A stretch of DNA of 64,000 nucleotides from Pseudomonadales bacterium (GCA_012103535.1 WLWQ01000002.1:1214198-1278197), one strand, 5' to 3'; positions 49,274 through 59,335 are shown, counted from the stretch's first letter. Notes: generated from the letters alone by a model not told the origin. Program-made: numbers and translations.

Positions 49274-50827
49274 GTGACTGATTCCAACCCAAAAGTGGAA
49301 ATTCGAGACGCGAAGGAAAATATCGATTGGGTGCTCTTCGGATTAGGTAGTGCAATTCTGCTTTCTGTGGTTCTGGTAATTGTGCTCTTTCCAGAATGGA
49401 GTACTTCAAGCATCGATAGTTTGTACCAGAGTCTGACTTCAAACTTTGGCACACTTTATGTTTATGCGGCTGTTCTCACCTTGGGTTTTCTGGTTTTCAT
49501 CGCTGTTAGTCAGTATGGAAACGTAGTTCTCGGAGAATCCATAAAGCCCGCTTATTCCCATTTCAGTTGGGCCTCAATGCTGTTCTGTGCGGGAATCGGG
49601 GCCTCTCTTATCTATTGGGGGGCTACTGAATGGGCTTTCTACTATGTAGAACCGCCATTCGGCGTTGAGCCTCGAAGTGAACAAGCCATAACCTGGGCCG
49701 TAAGCTATGGGATATTCCATTGGGGTCCCGTTGGCTGGGCCTTCTATTGTTTGCCGGCATTAGCCTTGTCTTGTTCCTATCATGTAAAAAAGATTCCAGC
49801 GTTGCGACTGAGTTCGGCTTGCTCTGCTGTCTTAGGCGATTCTGTTAACAAATGGCCAGGCAGAACCATAGATTTGTTTTTCATTGTCGGTGTATTAGGC
49901 ACTGCTGCAACCGGCATGGGATTCGGCACTTCCTTAGTTTCATCCGCCATAAATGAATTAACTGGAATTGAGGACGGCATTTACTTACAAACCACCATCA
50001 TTATTTTAGCAACTGGACTCATCGCGTTTAGCGTCTACAAAGGGCTCGACAAAGGCATCCGGGTGTTAAGTAATCTAAATGCATCACTGGCGTTAGTATT
50101 TATCTTGTTCGTCTTTATTGTGGGGCCTACTCGGTTCATTCTCGAAATGGGCACAGTGGCACTTGGCAATGTCACGCAAAATTTCATAACAATGTTGTTC
50201 TGGACTGACCCGTTGGAGCAAGGTGATTTTGTCGAGAGCTAGACTATTTTTTATTGGGCCTGGTGGTTAGCGATGGGGCCTTTCATTGGAATGTTCGTTT
50301 GTAAAATTTCTGAAGGCCGAACTATTCGGCAATTGATCTTTGGCATGTTGGGTTGGGGAAGTTTTGGCTGTGCATTATTTTTTATTGTCTTGGGAAATTT
50401 TGCACTTTCGTTGGAGTTGGAAGGAACCTATCCAGTAATAGAACAAGCTGTTGAAGTGGGGCCGTCGACTGCTATCGCAGGCATGGTAGCTTTGCTACCA
50501 GCTGGTAATTTTTGGCTAATCTACGTTTCAATAATCGGCCTGGTTTTTATGGGAACAACTTATGACTCGGCGTCTTATACAATCGCTGCCGGCACAACGA
50601 GTCATCTTGCAGAACATCAACACCCGGCACGTTGGAATAGAGTTTTTTGGGCGGCAGCCCTCGGTCTGCTGCCAATTTCTCTGTTGTTTATTGGTGGATT
50701 AAGAGAATTGCAAACAGCTTCACTGGTCGCTTCGCTGCCATTGCTGGTGATCTATTTAATATTGGCGACTTCGATTCTGCGTTGGTTGCGAGAATTTAAA
50801 TTGGCTGGGAAAACTATTAAACAATAG
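49274..50827 (+). pseudogene. BCCT-family transporter interrupted by an in-frame TAG
   Basis: Betaine/carnitine/choline-type transporter of about 517 codons. The first part (49274-50239) has SWASMLFCAGIGASLIYWGATEWAFYY (TM4 region). TAG 50240-50242 (codon 323) interrupts it; the second part continues in the same frame to 50827 with TIFYWAWWLAMGPFIGMFVCKISEGRTIR, the BCCT signature. Family members have Trp directly before TxFYWAWW, so TGG to TAG is the simplest explanation. The frame otherwise stays open. GTG 49274 is the likely start. As written only a fragment with half the helices would be made. It could be dead, suppressed or a base-call error. Substrate (betaine, carnitine, DMSP) is uncertain; the third signature Trp is Met here. 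Confidence 0.9.
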
Positions 50828-51605
50828 TTATGAGTCCATCAAGCACTGCGTTCGGCTGTTCAGAGAACATGGCATGGCCTGAGTGACTTAGTCGCACTAT
50901 TTTGCAATTTGGAATAGACTCCGCAACCTTCAGTGCTTTGACTGGGATTGTCATCTGATCTCGATCACCTACAAAAACTAATGTCTTCGTTGTGATTTTC
51001 TCAGCCAATTCCAAACTATTAGTGAACTCGTTACAAGCCTTTAGATCGGCATAGAACACATCTTCCTGGCAATTCTCTAGTAAGCGCTGTCCGCTCATCA
51101 TCATGTTCATGCCAGGATTCTCATTACCTCCCAACTGCGCCAACTTGCTGTGACTCCAGGTATTGGACATATCGATGGCGTCGTGGGAGTTTTCCTTGGC
51201 CGCGTTTAATAGAGGATCGGAAACAGGCATTGGAATAGAAGTGCCCACCAGCGCCATGGATCGCAGAAATTCAGGATGGTCTGCGGCAAACTGTAAACAA
51301 ACAAGCGAACCCATGCTGTAGCCCACAACTGCCGTTTGCTCGATGTCTAATACATTCAAGGCTTCATGTAGCCAATCAGACATCGCTTTTATTGAATTCA
51401 GTGGTTCACCTACTGATCTGCCATGACCAGGTAAGTCGAGCGCATAAACATTAAAGTTATTGCGGGCAAAATAGCGAGACACTAAGACAAAAGTAGAATG
51501 ATCTAAGCCAGCACAGTGAATGAATACCACCGAATCTTGATCAGGATTCAGCGAACCTGTGCCATTGCTGCAAAAAACTTTGTTACCGTTTACTTCAAAA
51601 TACAA
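50817..51605 (-). CDS. Alpha/beta-fold hydrolase
   Basis: A 262-residue hydrolase. Nucleophile elbow GYSMG with Ser97, oxyanion region HCAGLDHSTF, catalytic Asp in FVGDRDQMT (about 215) and His in SHSGHAMF (about 245) complete the triad. It is similar in plan to MhpC/menH-like esterases. Its 3' end overlaps the BCCT gene 3' end by 11 bp (convergent). It follows metY by 14 bp on the same strand, so it may act in a linked pathway; substrate unknown. Confidence 0.88.
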   Translation of the reverse strand: MYFEVNGNKVFCSNGTGSLNPDQDSVVFIHCAGLDHSTFVLVSRYFARNNFNVYALDLPGHGRSVGEPLNSIKAMSDWLHEALNVLDIEQTAVVGYSMGSLVCLQFAADHPEFLRSMALVGTSIPMPVSDPLLNAAKENSHDAIDMSNTWSHSKLAQLGGNENPGMNMMMSGQRLLENCQEDVFYADLKACNEFTNSLELAEKITTKTLVFVGDRDQMTIPVKALKVAESIPNCKIVRLSHSGHAMFSEQPNAVLDGLITIV

Positions 51606-51619
51606 GGTGAATTCCTTCT

Positions 51620-52912
51620 TTACCTTTGGGATGCCTTGAGTCCGCGCTTTAGATCTGAGGTGAGGTCGCTTACATCTTCGAGGCCAATAGAAAGACGAAT
51701 GAGCCCTTCAGAGATACCGGCATTTTCCAGCGCTTGGGCATCCATCCTGTGGTGCGTGGTACTGGCAGGATGAATTACCAGTGATTTGGCATCACCAACG
51801 TTGGCTAAATGGGAAAAGACATCGAGGGATTCAATGAATTTAATGCCGGCTTCCCGTCCACCTTTGATGCCGAAGCTAAAGACAGCGCCGCATCCTTTGG
51901 GCAGTAGGGATTTTGCAAGCTCATGATCGGGATGGGATTCAAGCTTGGGGTGATTAAGCCATTCAACTTCTTCTTGCTCTGCCAAAAATTCAATCACAGC
52001 GTGAGTATTTTCAACATGGCGCTGCATTCGCAGTGGCAAAGTTTCCATGCCCTGAAGAATTTGAAATGCTGTTGTCGGGCTCATGCATGCACCAAAATCT
52101 CTTAGTCCTTCTTTTCGAGCGCGAGTGATGAATGCCGCTGGTCCGAATTCTTCGGCGAAGTTTAAATTGTGAAAACCTTCATAGGGTTCAGACAAGGTAG
52201 GAAACTTTCCAGATGCTTCCCAATCGAAAGTTCCGCCATCCACTAATAATCCCCCGATAACCACCCCGTGGCCGGAAAGGAATTTAGTGGCGGAGTGCAT
52301 TACAAGGTCCGCGCCAAAATCAATGGGTTTACAGAGATAGGGAGTGGCAAAGGTGGCATCGACTAACAATGGAAGTCTCGCTGCATGGGCGATTTCTGCG
52401 ATTGCTGGTACATCGAGTACTTCCAGTCCGGGATTTCCCAAAATTTCACCGAACACCAGTCGCGTGTTTTCGCGAATTGCACTTCTAATAGCAGCGTGAT
52501 CTCGAGGATCGACAAACGTAGTTTCAATCCCGAATCTGGGTAAAGTATAAGCGAGCAGGTTATGGGTACCGCCATAAATACTGCGCGATGCCACTATATG
52601 GTCACCACTGCCGACGATGGTGGCTATTGCCAGATGCATCGCAGCCTGACCACTAGCAGTAGCTATTCCGCCTACACCGTTTTCCAGGGCGGCAATTCGT
52701 TCTTCTAATACTGCTGTAGTCGGATTCGAAAGCCGGGAATATACATGACCGGCTCTTTCGATATTAAATAGCCCAACGGCATAATCGGTGTCGGGAAACA
52801 CAAATGATGCAGATTGATAAATTGGAGTAGCTCTGGCTCCTGTCGCCGGGTCGGGACGTTGGCCTGCATGCAAGCTCAAGGTATCGAATTTAAAGTTTGG
52901 GGGTTTTGCCAT
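51620..52912 (-). CDS. metY: O-acetylhomoserine sulfhydrylase MetY
   Basis: A PLP enzyme that makes homocysteine from O-acetylhomoserine and sulfide. 430 residues match MetY rather than the shorter cystathionine synthase MetB. Signature: FDTLSLHAGQRPDPATGARATPIYQS at the N-terminus, ASGQAAMHLAI, DATFATPYLCKPIDFGADLVMHSATKFLSGHG with PLP-binding Lys210, and VGDAKSLVIHPASTTH near the C-terminus. It lies next to a homocysteine methyltransferase gene, so this locus can make homocysteine and convert it to methionine. Confidence 0.94.
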   Translation of the reverse strand: MAKPPNFKFDTLSLHAGQRPDPATGARATPIYQSASFVFPDTDYAVGLFNIERAGHVYSRLSNPTTAVLEERIAALENGVGGIATASGQAAMHLAIATIVGSGDHIVASRSIYGGTHNLLAYTLPRFGIETTFVDPRDHAAIRSAIRENTRLVFGEILGNPGLEVLDVPAIAEIAHAARLPLLVDATFATPYLCKPIDFGADLVMHSATKFLSGHGVVIGGLLVDGGTFDWEASGKFPTLSEPYEGFHNLNFAEEFGPAAFITRARKEGLRDFGACMSPTTAFQILQGMETLPLRMQRHVENTHAVIEFLAEQEEVEWLNHPKLESHPDHELAKSLLPKGCGAVFSFGIKGGREAGIKFIESLDVFSHLANVGDAKSLVIHPASTTHHRMDAQALENAGISEGLIRLSIGLEDVSDLTSDLKRGLKASQR

Positions 52913-53054
52913 GTCTACTACCGGTAATAATTCGCCTATGTTATGTCAAGCGCCCATTATTCTAAAGGCTGCTTGTAAGTGATTTGTAAAGTATGATCAC
53001 GAGTCATTTTGAAAACCAAAACTAGAGCCAAAATTAGGGAGAAAGTCTTTTCCA

Positions 53055-53960
53055 ATGAGCGCGACCAAAGTCACCTTGCTTGATGCCGGCATGGGGAAAA
53101 CCCTTTCAATGAAAGGAGTGGATATACCGCCTACGATTTGGTCAGCGAATGCACTTATCGTTGCGCCAGAAGTCGTCGTAGAGGTACACAAGGAAAACAT
53201 AGCCGCCGGTGCGAATATCATTTCCACAAATAGCTATGGGATTATTCGTGCAGAAATGGCAAAAGCAGGTATCGAAGATAAATATGTAGAGCTAAATCAG
53301 ATTGCGGGAAACTTGGCGGAAACAGCCGTAGCCGAAACCAAGGCCCAGGTGTTAATTGCAGGCAGCTTACCTCCTCAGAATGGAAGTTATCGCCCTGATA
53401 GAGTTATGGACGTGTCTGTTATCGAGCCATTGTACGAGGAGCAAGTCGAGTTGCTCGATAGTTATGTTGATTTGTTTCTCTGCGAAACAATGTCCACGAT
53501 TGTCGAAGCTACAACTGCATGCAAGGCCGCGATGCAATCGTCCAAACCAGTGATTGTTGGCCTCAGCCTTCATGATGAAAAAAGAGCGTGTTTGCGCAGT
53601 GGGGAGTCGCTAGAGGATGCAATTTCGAAACTGGAAGAGCTCGGTGCAATCGGAATCGTCGCAAATTGCTGTTTACCTGAAAGAATCTCCGATGCAATGG
53701 GAGTGTTGGCGGAAGCGAATGTAAAATTCAAAGGCGGCTATGGCAATGCTTTTACCCAAGTTCCTTCAGATTGGCTACTGGACGGCAATAAAGAGACTGA
53801 CGGTAGATTAAGCTTGCGTGATGACTTGTCGCCCGAGCATTACAGTGAATTCGTCCAAAACTGGATCGAGCAGGGTGCAAATTTCGTCGGTGGTTGCTGT
53901 GGCACTACCGCGCTGCATACTGCGGCGATAAGGAGTTCAATAAGCGGCGAAGCTGCTTGA
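53055..53960 (+). CDS. mmuM: Homocysteine S-methyltransferase family protein
   Basis: A 301-residue TIM-barrel methyltransferase. Zinc ligands are Cys in IVANCC (about 215) and the pair in VGGCCGTT (about 283-284); LLDAGMGKTLSM and NSYGIIRAEMAKAG are typical. Family members transfer a methyl from S-methylmethionine, betaine, or related donors to homocysteine to give methionine. Which donor is used here is not determined. Divergent from metY with a 142-bp gap, near a betaine-type transporter. AGGGAGAAAG precedes ATG 53055. Confidence 0.9.
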   Translation: MSATKVTLLDAGMGKTLSMKGVDIPPTIWSANALIVAPEVVVEVHKENIAAGANIISTNSYGIIRAEMAKAGIEDKYVELNQIAGNLAETAVAETKAQVLIAGSLPPQNGSYRPDRVMDVSVIEPLYEEQVELLDSYVDLFLCETMSTIVEATTACKAAMQSSKPVIVGLSLHDEKRACLRSGESLEDAISKLEELGAIGIVANCCLPERISDAMGVLAEANVKFKGGYGNAFTQVPSDWLLDGNKETDGRLSLRDDLSPEHYSEFVQNWIEQGANFVGGCCGTTALHTAAIRSSISGEAA

Positions 53961-54011
53961 AAAACCCGCCTTTCGGACTATTGATTAATATCAATTTTCC
54001 CGCTGTTTGCA

Positions 54012-54037
54012 TTGAAAAATGCCCTTAAAAACCCAAT
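54012..54037 (+). promoter_or_regulatory. Candidate heat-shock (sigma-32-type) promoter of clpB
   Basis: TTGAAA (54012-54017) and CCCAAT (54032-54037) are 14 bases apart, resembling the CTTGAA-N11-16-CCCCAT heat-shock consensus. It lies about 70 bases before clpB, which is a heat-shock gene in relatives. Two positions differ from consensus, so it is only a candidate. Confidence 0.4.
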
Positions 54038-54109
54038 AAATAAGTATTAAGAGATTACTAATTACCCGCTTCCGCGACCATTAGGCTACGGACATTTATT
54101 GGATTAGCT

Positions 54110-56731
54110 ATGCGAATAGATAAATTAACCAGCAAATTGCAGGCAGCTCTAGCTGACGCGCAGTCTATGGCGCTCGGTAAAGAGCACAATTTAATCGAAC
54201 CTTCACATCTGATGTTGGCTCTGCTTGATCAGAAAGCAGGCTCAGTTCGTCCACTGTTATCGCAAACCGGTTTTAATGTTGCCGAGCTGCGAGAGCAACT
54301 CATTCAAGCTGTTGAAAACCTACCTCAAGTACCAAACAACGAGGGCGAAATATCAGTCTCTCCCGATCTAGGCAAAATGTTGAATCAGGCAGACAAACTT
54401 GCCCAGCAGAAAGGTGATTCGTTTATCTCCAGTGAAACCGTTTTACTGGTAGCTATGAACGACAAGGGGAATGTAGGCAAAATTTTGAATGGCTTCGGCG
54501 TTTCTCAGCAAGCATTGGAAAACGCCATTGCTAATCTCCGTGGTGGAGAAAATGTTAACGATGCCGGTGCGGAAGATTCCTGGCAAGCATTGCAAAAGTT
54601 TTGCGTCGATCTCACCGAACAGGCTGAGAACGGTGAATTGGATCCGGTAATAGGGCGTGATGCGGAGATTCGTCGAACCGTACAAGTGTTACAGCGACGG
54701 ACGAAAAATAACCCGGTTCTAATAGGTGAGCCCGGGGTTGGAAAAACGGCAATTATCGAAGGGCTAGCCCAGCGCATAGTAAATGGTGAAGTCCCGGAAG
54801 GTCTGCGAGATAAGAAGATTCTTGCTCTGGACATGGGGGCACTTATTGCTGGCGCGAAGTTTCGTGGAGAGTTTGAAGAAAGACTAAAAGCAGTTTTGAA
54901 TGAGCTCTCCAAGCAAGAGGGGTCAATTATCCTCTTTATTGATGAAATTCACACGATGGTAGGTGCCGGTAAAGCCGAAGGCGCTATGGACGCAGGCAAT
55001 ATGTTAAAGCCAGCATTAGCTCGTGGCGAACTTCACTGCGTTGGCGCTACCACGCTCGACGAGTACCGCCAATACATTGAAAAGGATGCGGCGCTAGAGC
55101 GACGCTTTCAAAAAGTACTAGTGGAAGAGCCGAGCGAAGAAGACACTATCGCTATTCTGCGTGGATTGAAAGAACGCTACGAAGTGCATCATGGTGTCGA
55201 TATTTCTGATGCGGCTATCATCGCTTCTGCGCGCTTATCCCAGCGCTATATCACCGATCGTCAGCTCCCGGACAAAGCCATCGATTTAGTCGATGAAGCT
55301 GCCAGCATGATCCGCATGGAAATCGATTCGAAACCCGAAGAAATGGATAAGCTCGAGCGGCGCCTGATTCAGTTGAAAATAGAACGAGAGGCACTGAAGA
55401 AAGATGAAGACGCTGCCTCGCAAAAGCGTAAAGCAAAGCTCGAAGAAGAAATCGAAGTAGTAGAGCGAGAATTTGCCGACCTGGAAGAAATCTGGAAGGC
55501 AGAAAAAGCGTCTTTGCAAGGAACTCACACCATTAAAAGTTCTTTGGAGAAAGCGAGAATGGAAATGGAATCCGCGAGCAGGGCGGGAGACCTGGCACGT
55601 ATGTCAGAAATCCAGTATGGCGTAATTCCAGGTTTAGAGAAAAAGTTGGAAGCTGCGTCAGAAGCTGAGGCTGCAGAAAAACAGTTGTTACGAAATCGCG
55701 TTACTGAAGAAGAGATAGCGGATGTCGTATCCAGATCCACCGGTATTCCAGTGAGCAAGATGTTGCAGGGCGACAAGCAGCGGCTATTAGACATGGAAGA
55801 CGCACTACATCAACGGGTAATCGGACAGCACGAAGCCATTGCGGCCGTTTCAAATGCAGTACGCAGATCCCGCTCTGGTTTGTCTGATCCAAATCGGCCT
55901 AATGGCTCTTTCTTGTTTCTTGGTCCTACCGGGGTGGGTAAGACAGAATTGTGTAAGGCACTTGCAGAATTCTTATTCGATACTGAAGATGCCATGGTGC
56001 GGATCGATATGTCGGAATTCATGGAGCAGCATTCTGTTGCGCGCTTAATTGGCGCTCCTCCTGGTTATGTCGGCTATGAAGAGGGTGGTTACCTGACTGA
56101 AGCGGTGCGCCGTCGACCTTACTCTGTACTTCTGCTCGATGAAGTAGAAAAAGCTCATCCTGATGTCTTCAATATCTTGTTGCAGGTGATGGATGACGGG
56201 CGACTTACCGATGGTCATGGCCGCACTGTCGATTTTCGCAATACAGTTATTGTGATGACTTCAAACCTTGGTTCAGATCGCATTCAGGATTTGATGGCTG
56301 AAGGAATCGTCGATGAGAATTCTTACGACCAGGTTAAGAAAACTGTTCTCGATACTGTTGTAAAACATTTCTCACCAGAATTCGTTAATCGCATTGATGA
56401 ATCAGTTGTGTTCCATCCGCTCTATAAGGATCAGATTCGTGCAATAGCCGAAATACAGATAGAACTTTTGAATCGACGCTTAGTCGATAGTGAACTGAGT
56501 ATCCAGCTTAGTGCTGAAGTACTGGATCATATCGCTGAGGTTGGCTACGACCCGGTCTATGGTGCCCGACCACTAAAGCGTGCTATCCAGAATTCGATTG
56601 AGAATCCTCTAGCCCAGGAAGTCCTAAGTGGGGTTTATGTCCCCGGAGACAGGATTGCTGTAGAGCTGTCGCCCGAGCAAGAACTCGTATTTGGCAAGGT
56701 GATTATGGATGACGGACAGGCCGTCGCCTGA
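54110..56731 (+). CDS. clpB: Disaggregase chaperone ClpB
   Basis: An 873-residue Hsp100 disaggregase working with DnaK. The N-domain (about 1-145) is followed by AAA+ domain 1 with Walker A GEPGVGKT at 206-213, a long coiled-coil middle domain (about 410-530, with [21 protein letters not shown]), and AAA+ domain 2 with Walker A GPTGVGKT at 605-612 and [17 protein letters not shown] (pore loop). Sensor and Arg-finger regions look normal. Location after pgeF region parallels Pseudomonas clpB. Confidence 0.97.
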   Translation: MRIDKLTSKLQAALADAQSMALGKEHNLIEPSHLMLALLDQKAGSVRPLLSQTGFNVAELREQLIQAVENLPQVPNNEGEISVSPDLGKMLNQADKLAQQKGDSFISSETVLLVAMNDKGNVGKILNGFGVSQQALENAIANLRGGENVNDAGAEDSWQALQKFCVDLTEQAENGELDPVIGRDAEIRRTVQVLQRRTKNNPVLIGEPGVGKTAIIEGLAQRIVNGEVPEGLRDKKILALDMGALIAGAKFRGEFEERLKAVLNELSKQEGSIILFIDEIHTMVGAGKAEGAMDAGNMLKPALARGELHCVGATTLDEYRQYIEKDAALERRFQKVLVEEPSEEDTIAILRGLKERYEVHHGVDISDAAIIASARLSQRYITDRQLPDKAIDLVDEAASMIRMEIDSKPEEMDKLERRLIQLKIEREALKKDEDAASQKRKAKLEEEIEVVEREFADLEEIWKAEKASLQGTHTIKSSLEKARMEMESASRAGDLARMSEIQYGVIPGLEKKLEAASEAEAAEKQLLRNRVTEEEIADVVSRSTGIPVSKMLQGDKQRLLDMEDALHQRVIGQHEAIAAVSNAVRRSRSGLSDPNRPNGSFLFLGPTGVGKTELCKALAEFLFDTEDAMVRIDMSEFMEQHSVARLIGAPPGYVGYEEGGYLTEAVRRRPYSVLLLDEVEKAHPDVFNILLQVMDDGRLTDGHGRTVDFRNTVIVMTSNLGSDRIQDLMAEGIVDENSYDQVKKTVLDTVVKHFSPEFVNRIDESVVFHPLYKDQIRAIAEIQIELLNRRLVDSELSIQLSAEVLDHIAEVGYDPVYGARPLKRAIQNSIENPLAQEVLSGVYVPGDRIAVELSPEQELVFGKVIMDDGQAVA

Positions 56732-57034
56732 CCCTCTCAATCCCAATGAATTCGGCCTTAAGAGCTTGACTTTCCACAAATAACTGGGAGAATCCCTCTG
56801 CTTGAGTGCAGGGCGATTTGGCCTACCCCAGATTTTCCTGCCGTAGTCTGAATAAGCCGCAACCAGGCATTCCTACAGACTGCTGTCTAGGTGACCGACA
56901 ACATCCACCTATGGCTCCTATCACGTTATCGCGTACGGGGCCGACATGAAGCAAAACCAGATCGTTTGGATGCGAACTGGCATTGTTTAATGTCAAAACT
57001 AACTTATTAAATATTGGAATCGCAGCTGACTGTC

Positions 57035-57082
57035 ATGGTCTATGCTGTTATTGGTGTTTGGTTTCAGGCCAAACAGAGGTGA
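57035..57082 (+). CDS. Possible 15-residue leader peptide before ilvI
   Basis: ATG at 57035 opens a 15-codon frame ending at TGA 57080-57082, 12 bases before the ilvI GTG. Its sequence MVYAVIGVWFQAKQR has three Val and one Ile codon, but that is weak compared with true branched-chain attenuator peptides. The stop lies in the ilvI ribosome site, so coupling is possible. Low confidence. Confidence 0.2.
   Translation: MVYAVIGVWFQAKQR
57055..57075 (+). promoter_or_regulatory. Hairpin next to the ilvI ribosome binding site
   Basis: TGTTTGG (57055-57061) and CCAAACA (57069-57075) form a perfect 7-bp stem with a 7-base loop, followed within a few bases by the ribosome site GAGAGGAAAG. It could influence translation initiation of ilvI. 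No T-run follows. Confidence 0.45.
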
Positions 57083-57094
57083 GAGGAAAGAAAA

Positions 57095-58822
57095 GTGGAC
57101 CAATTATCTGGTGGTGAGATGCTTATTCGTGCGTTGCACGATGAGGGTGTCGAAATCCTATTTGGCTATCCTGGTGGAGCTGTTTTGCATATCTACGATG
57201 CGATATTTCATCAGGATAAAGTGGAACATATTCTCGTGCGCCATGAACAAGCGGCAACTCATGCTGCTGATGGTTATGCGAGAGCAACCGGCAAGCCTGG
57301 TGTGGTGTTGGTCACATCGGGCCCTGGAGCAACCAATGCTGTTACTGGTATTGCCACTGCCTATATGGATTCTATTCCTATGATCATAATCTCCGGTCAA
57401 GTGGAAAGCCGAATGATAGGCACCGACGGTTTTCAGGAAACTGATATGGTGGGTATTTCACGTCCCGTGGTGAAGCATAGCTTTATGGTTCGGGAAGCCA
57501 AAGACATACCTGGCATTGTTAAGAAAGCTTTCCATATCGCCACAACTGGGCGACCTGGCCCGGTGGTAATCGATATTCCCAAGGACGCTACCGATCCAAA
57601 AGTTAAACAGGATTATGAATACCCAAAGGAAGTAAAACTCAGGTCTTATGCAGTTCCTGCAAAAGGTCATTCCGGCCAGATTAAGAAGGCAGTCGATGCA
57701 TTGCTCACTGCAAAGCGCCCAATGATTTACACCGGTGGCGGTGTAATTCAGGGAGAGGGGTCGGATCAACTTACCAAATTGACGAAAAAGTTAGGGTTTC
57801 CGATCACCAATACGCTAATGGGACTTGGCGCCTATCCGGCTTCGGATAAACAGTTTTTAGGCATGCTGGGAATGCATGGAACCTATGAAGCAAACATGGC
57901 AATGCACTACTGCGATGTTTTATTAGGCATTGGTGTGCGTTTTGATGACCGGGTAACAAATTCTGATACGTCTAAATTTTGTCCAGATGCGACCATCTTG
58001 CATGTAGATATTGACCCAGCATCAATTTCCAAAACGGTTACTGCCGATGTACCAATCGTTGGCGCAGTCGCCACTGTTTTGGAAGAAATGACTGACCAGA
58101 TTGGTAAATCGGATAAGGCAGTCGATAAACAGGCATTAGAAGTTTGGTGGAACCAGATAGAACAGTGGCGTGAAAAAGACTGCTTGAATATTAGACCATC
58201 TGAAGATGGCGTAATTCTGCCTCAGCAAGTTGTGAAAGCAGTGTATGAAATTACCAAGGGCGAGGCATATGTTTCATCCGATGTAGGTCAGCATCAAATG
58301 TTCGCCGCTCAATACTATGGATTTGAAAAACCGCGTCGATGGATTAACTCCGGCGGCTTGGGCACCATGGGATTCGGATTTCCTGCAGCAATGGGCGTGC
58401 AGTTTGCTTTTCCCGATGCCATATCCGTTTGTATTACCGGCGAGGGAAGTTTCCTCATGAACCAGCAGGAATTTGCCACCTGCATGCAGTATCAGTTGCC
58501 GGTCAAAATCATTTGCTTGAACAACCAGGCATTAGGCATGGTGAAGCAGTGGCAGGATATGCAATACGGCGGTCGTTATTCTCACAGTACTTACGCAGAA
58601 TCGCTGCCTGATTTCTCAAAGCTTGCCGAAGCCTATGGCCATGTTGGTATCAAGATTGAAAAAGCAGATGAACTGTATTCGAAGTTGGAAGAAGCCTTCG
58701 CCTTGAAAGACAAGTTGGTTTTTGTCGACGTGTTAGTCGATCCTAACGAACATGTTTATCCGATGGCGATTAAAGGTGGGGCCATGAAGGACATGGTTCT
58801 TAGTAAGACGGAGAGAACCTGA
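57095..58822 (+). CDS. ilvI: Acetolactate synthase large subunit
   Basis: TPP enzyme condensing pyruvate with pyruvate or 2-oxobutyrate, first committed step of branched-chain amino acid synthesis. 575 residues; FGYPGGAVLHIYD and RHEQAATHAADGYARATG carry the catalytic Glu, and TPP-binding is near G449-E-G in ITGEGSFLMNQQEF. A GEG replaces the usual GDG of the TPP motif; Glu at this point occurs in some family members. GTG 57095 has GAGAGGAAAG upstream. Transcribed with the regulatory subunit ilvH, one base apart. Confidence 0.96.
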   Translation: MDQLSGGEMLIRALHDEGVEILFGYPGGAVLHIYDAIFHQDKVEHILVRHEQAATHAADGYARATGKPGVVLVTSGPGATNAVTGIATAYMDSIPMIIISGQVESRMIGTDGFQETDMVGISRPVVKHSFMVREAKDIPGIVKKAFHIATTGRPGPVVIDIPKDATDPKVKQDYEYPKEVKLRSYAVPAKGHSGQIKKAVDALLTAKRPMIYTGGGVIQGEGSDQLTKLTKKLGFPITNTLMGLGAYPASDKQFLGMLGMHGTYEANMAMHYCDVLLGIGVRFDDRVTNSDTSKFCPDATILHVDIDPASISKTVTADVPIVGAVATVLEEMTDQIGKSDKAVDKQALEVWWNQIEQWREKDCLNIRPSEDGVILPQQVVKAVYEITKGEAYVSSDVGQHQMFAAQYYGFEKPRRWINSGGLGTMGFGFPAAMGVQFAFPDAISVCITGEGSFLMNQQEFATCMQYQLPVKIICLNNQALGMVKQWQDMQYGGRYSHSTYAESLPDFSKLAEAYGHVGIKIEKADELYSKLEEAFALKDKLVFVDVLVDPNEHVYPMAIKGGAMKDMVLSKTERT

Positions 58823-58823
58823 T

Positions 58824-59315
58824 ATGAGACATATTATTTCAGTGTTAATGGAAAACGAACCAGGTGCACTCTCTCGCGTGGTTGGATTGTTTTCGCAGCG
58901 TAACTACAACATCGACTCGCTAACAGTCGCGCCAACCGAAGACCAGTCTTTGTCTCGCCTAACTCTGACTACCAGTGGCGACGATGCGCGCGTCGAACAA
59001 ATTACCAAGCACCTTAATAAGATCATCGACGTAGTAAAGCTGGTTGATCTAACCGAAGGAGCCCATATAGAACGGGAATTGATGCTCATTAAAGTAAAAG
59101 CAGTGGGTGCTCAGCGAGCCGAAGTTAAACGTAGTGTCGATATATTTCGCGGTCAGATTGTCGATCTAACCGCTAACGTGTTTACGATTCAGCTAGCCGG
59201 TACCGGCGATAAACTGGATGCGTTTATAGCGGCGCTCGGTGATAACGTCGTTCTGGAAGTTGCTCGCACCGGCGTTTCCGGCATTTCGCGCGGTGAAAAA
59301 ACCCTGGCATTGTAG
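58824..59315 (+). CDS. ilvH: Acetolactate synthase regulatory subunit
   Basis: A 163-residue protein with an ACT domain (MRHIISVLMENEPGALSRVVGLFSQRNYNIDSLTVAPTED) that binds valine for feedback inhibition, and a C-terminal regulatory domain (ELMLIKVKAVGAQRAEVKRSVDIF). Standard length. It starts one base after the ilvI stop (TGATATG), so they are coupled. The operon ends at the terminator at 59336-59366. Confidence 0.96.
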   Translation: MRHIISVLMENEPGALSRVVGLFSQRNYNIDSLTVAPTEDQSLSRLTLTTSGDDARVEQITKHLNKIIDVVKLVDLTEGAHIERELMLIKVKAVGAQRAEVKRSVDIFRGQIVDLTANVFTIQLAGTGDKLDAFIAALGDNVVLEVARTGVSGISRGEKTLAL

Positions 59316-59335
59316 TATCAAGAAAATCTAAGCAA

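Larger units (their letters stand above)
56732..57094. other. 363-bp intergenic region between clpB and ilvI
   Basis: No convincing gene is visible besides a possible 15-codon leader peptide (57035-57082) and a small hairpin (57055-57075). A run of imperfect hairpins (for example around 56792-56812) lacks T-tracts. No clear clpB terminator of the hairpin-plus-T type was found. The promoter for ilvI should lie here, but no strong -35/-10 pair stands out. Confidence 0.5.

Noticed and set aside
50240..50242. In-frame TAG as a pyrrolysine or programmed-readthrough codon
   Set aside because: The position is Trp in the family and no methylamine genes are nearby; mutation or error is simpler.
52913..53054. 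SAM riboswitch or MetJ box between metY and mmuM
   Set aside because: No recognisable riboswitch core or AGACGTCT-type repeats are visible.
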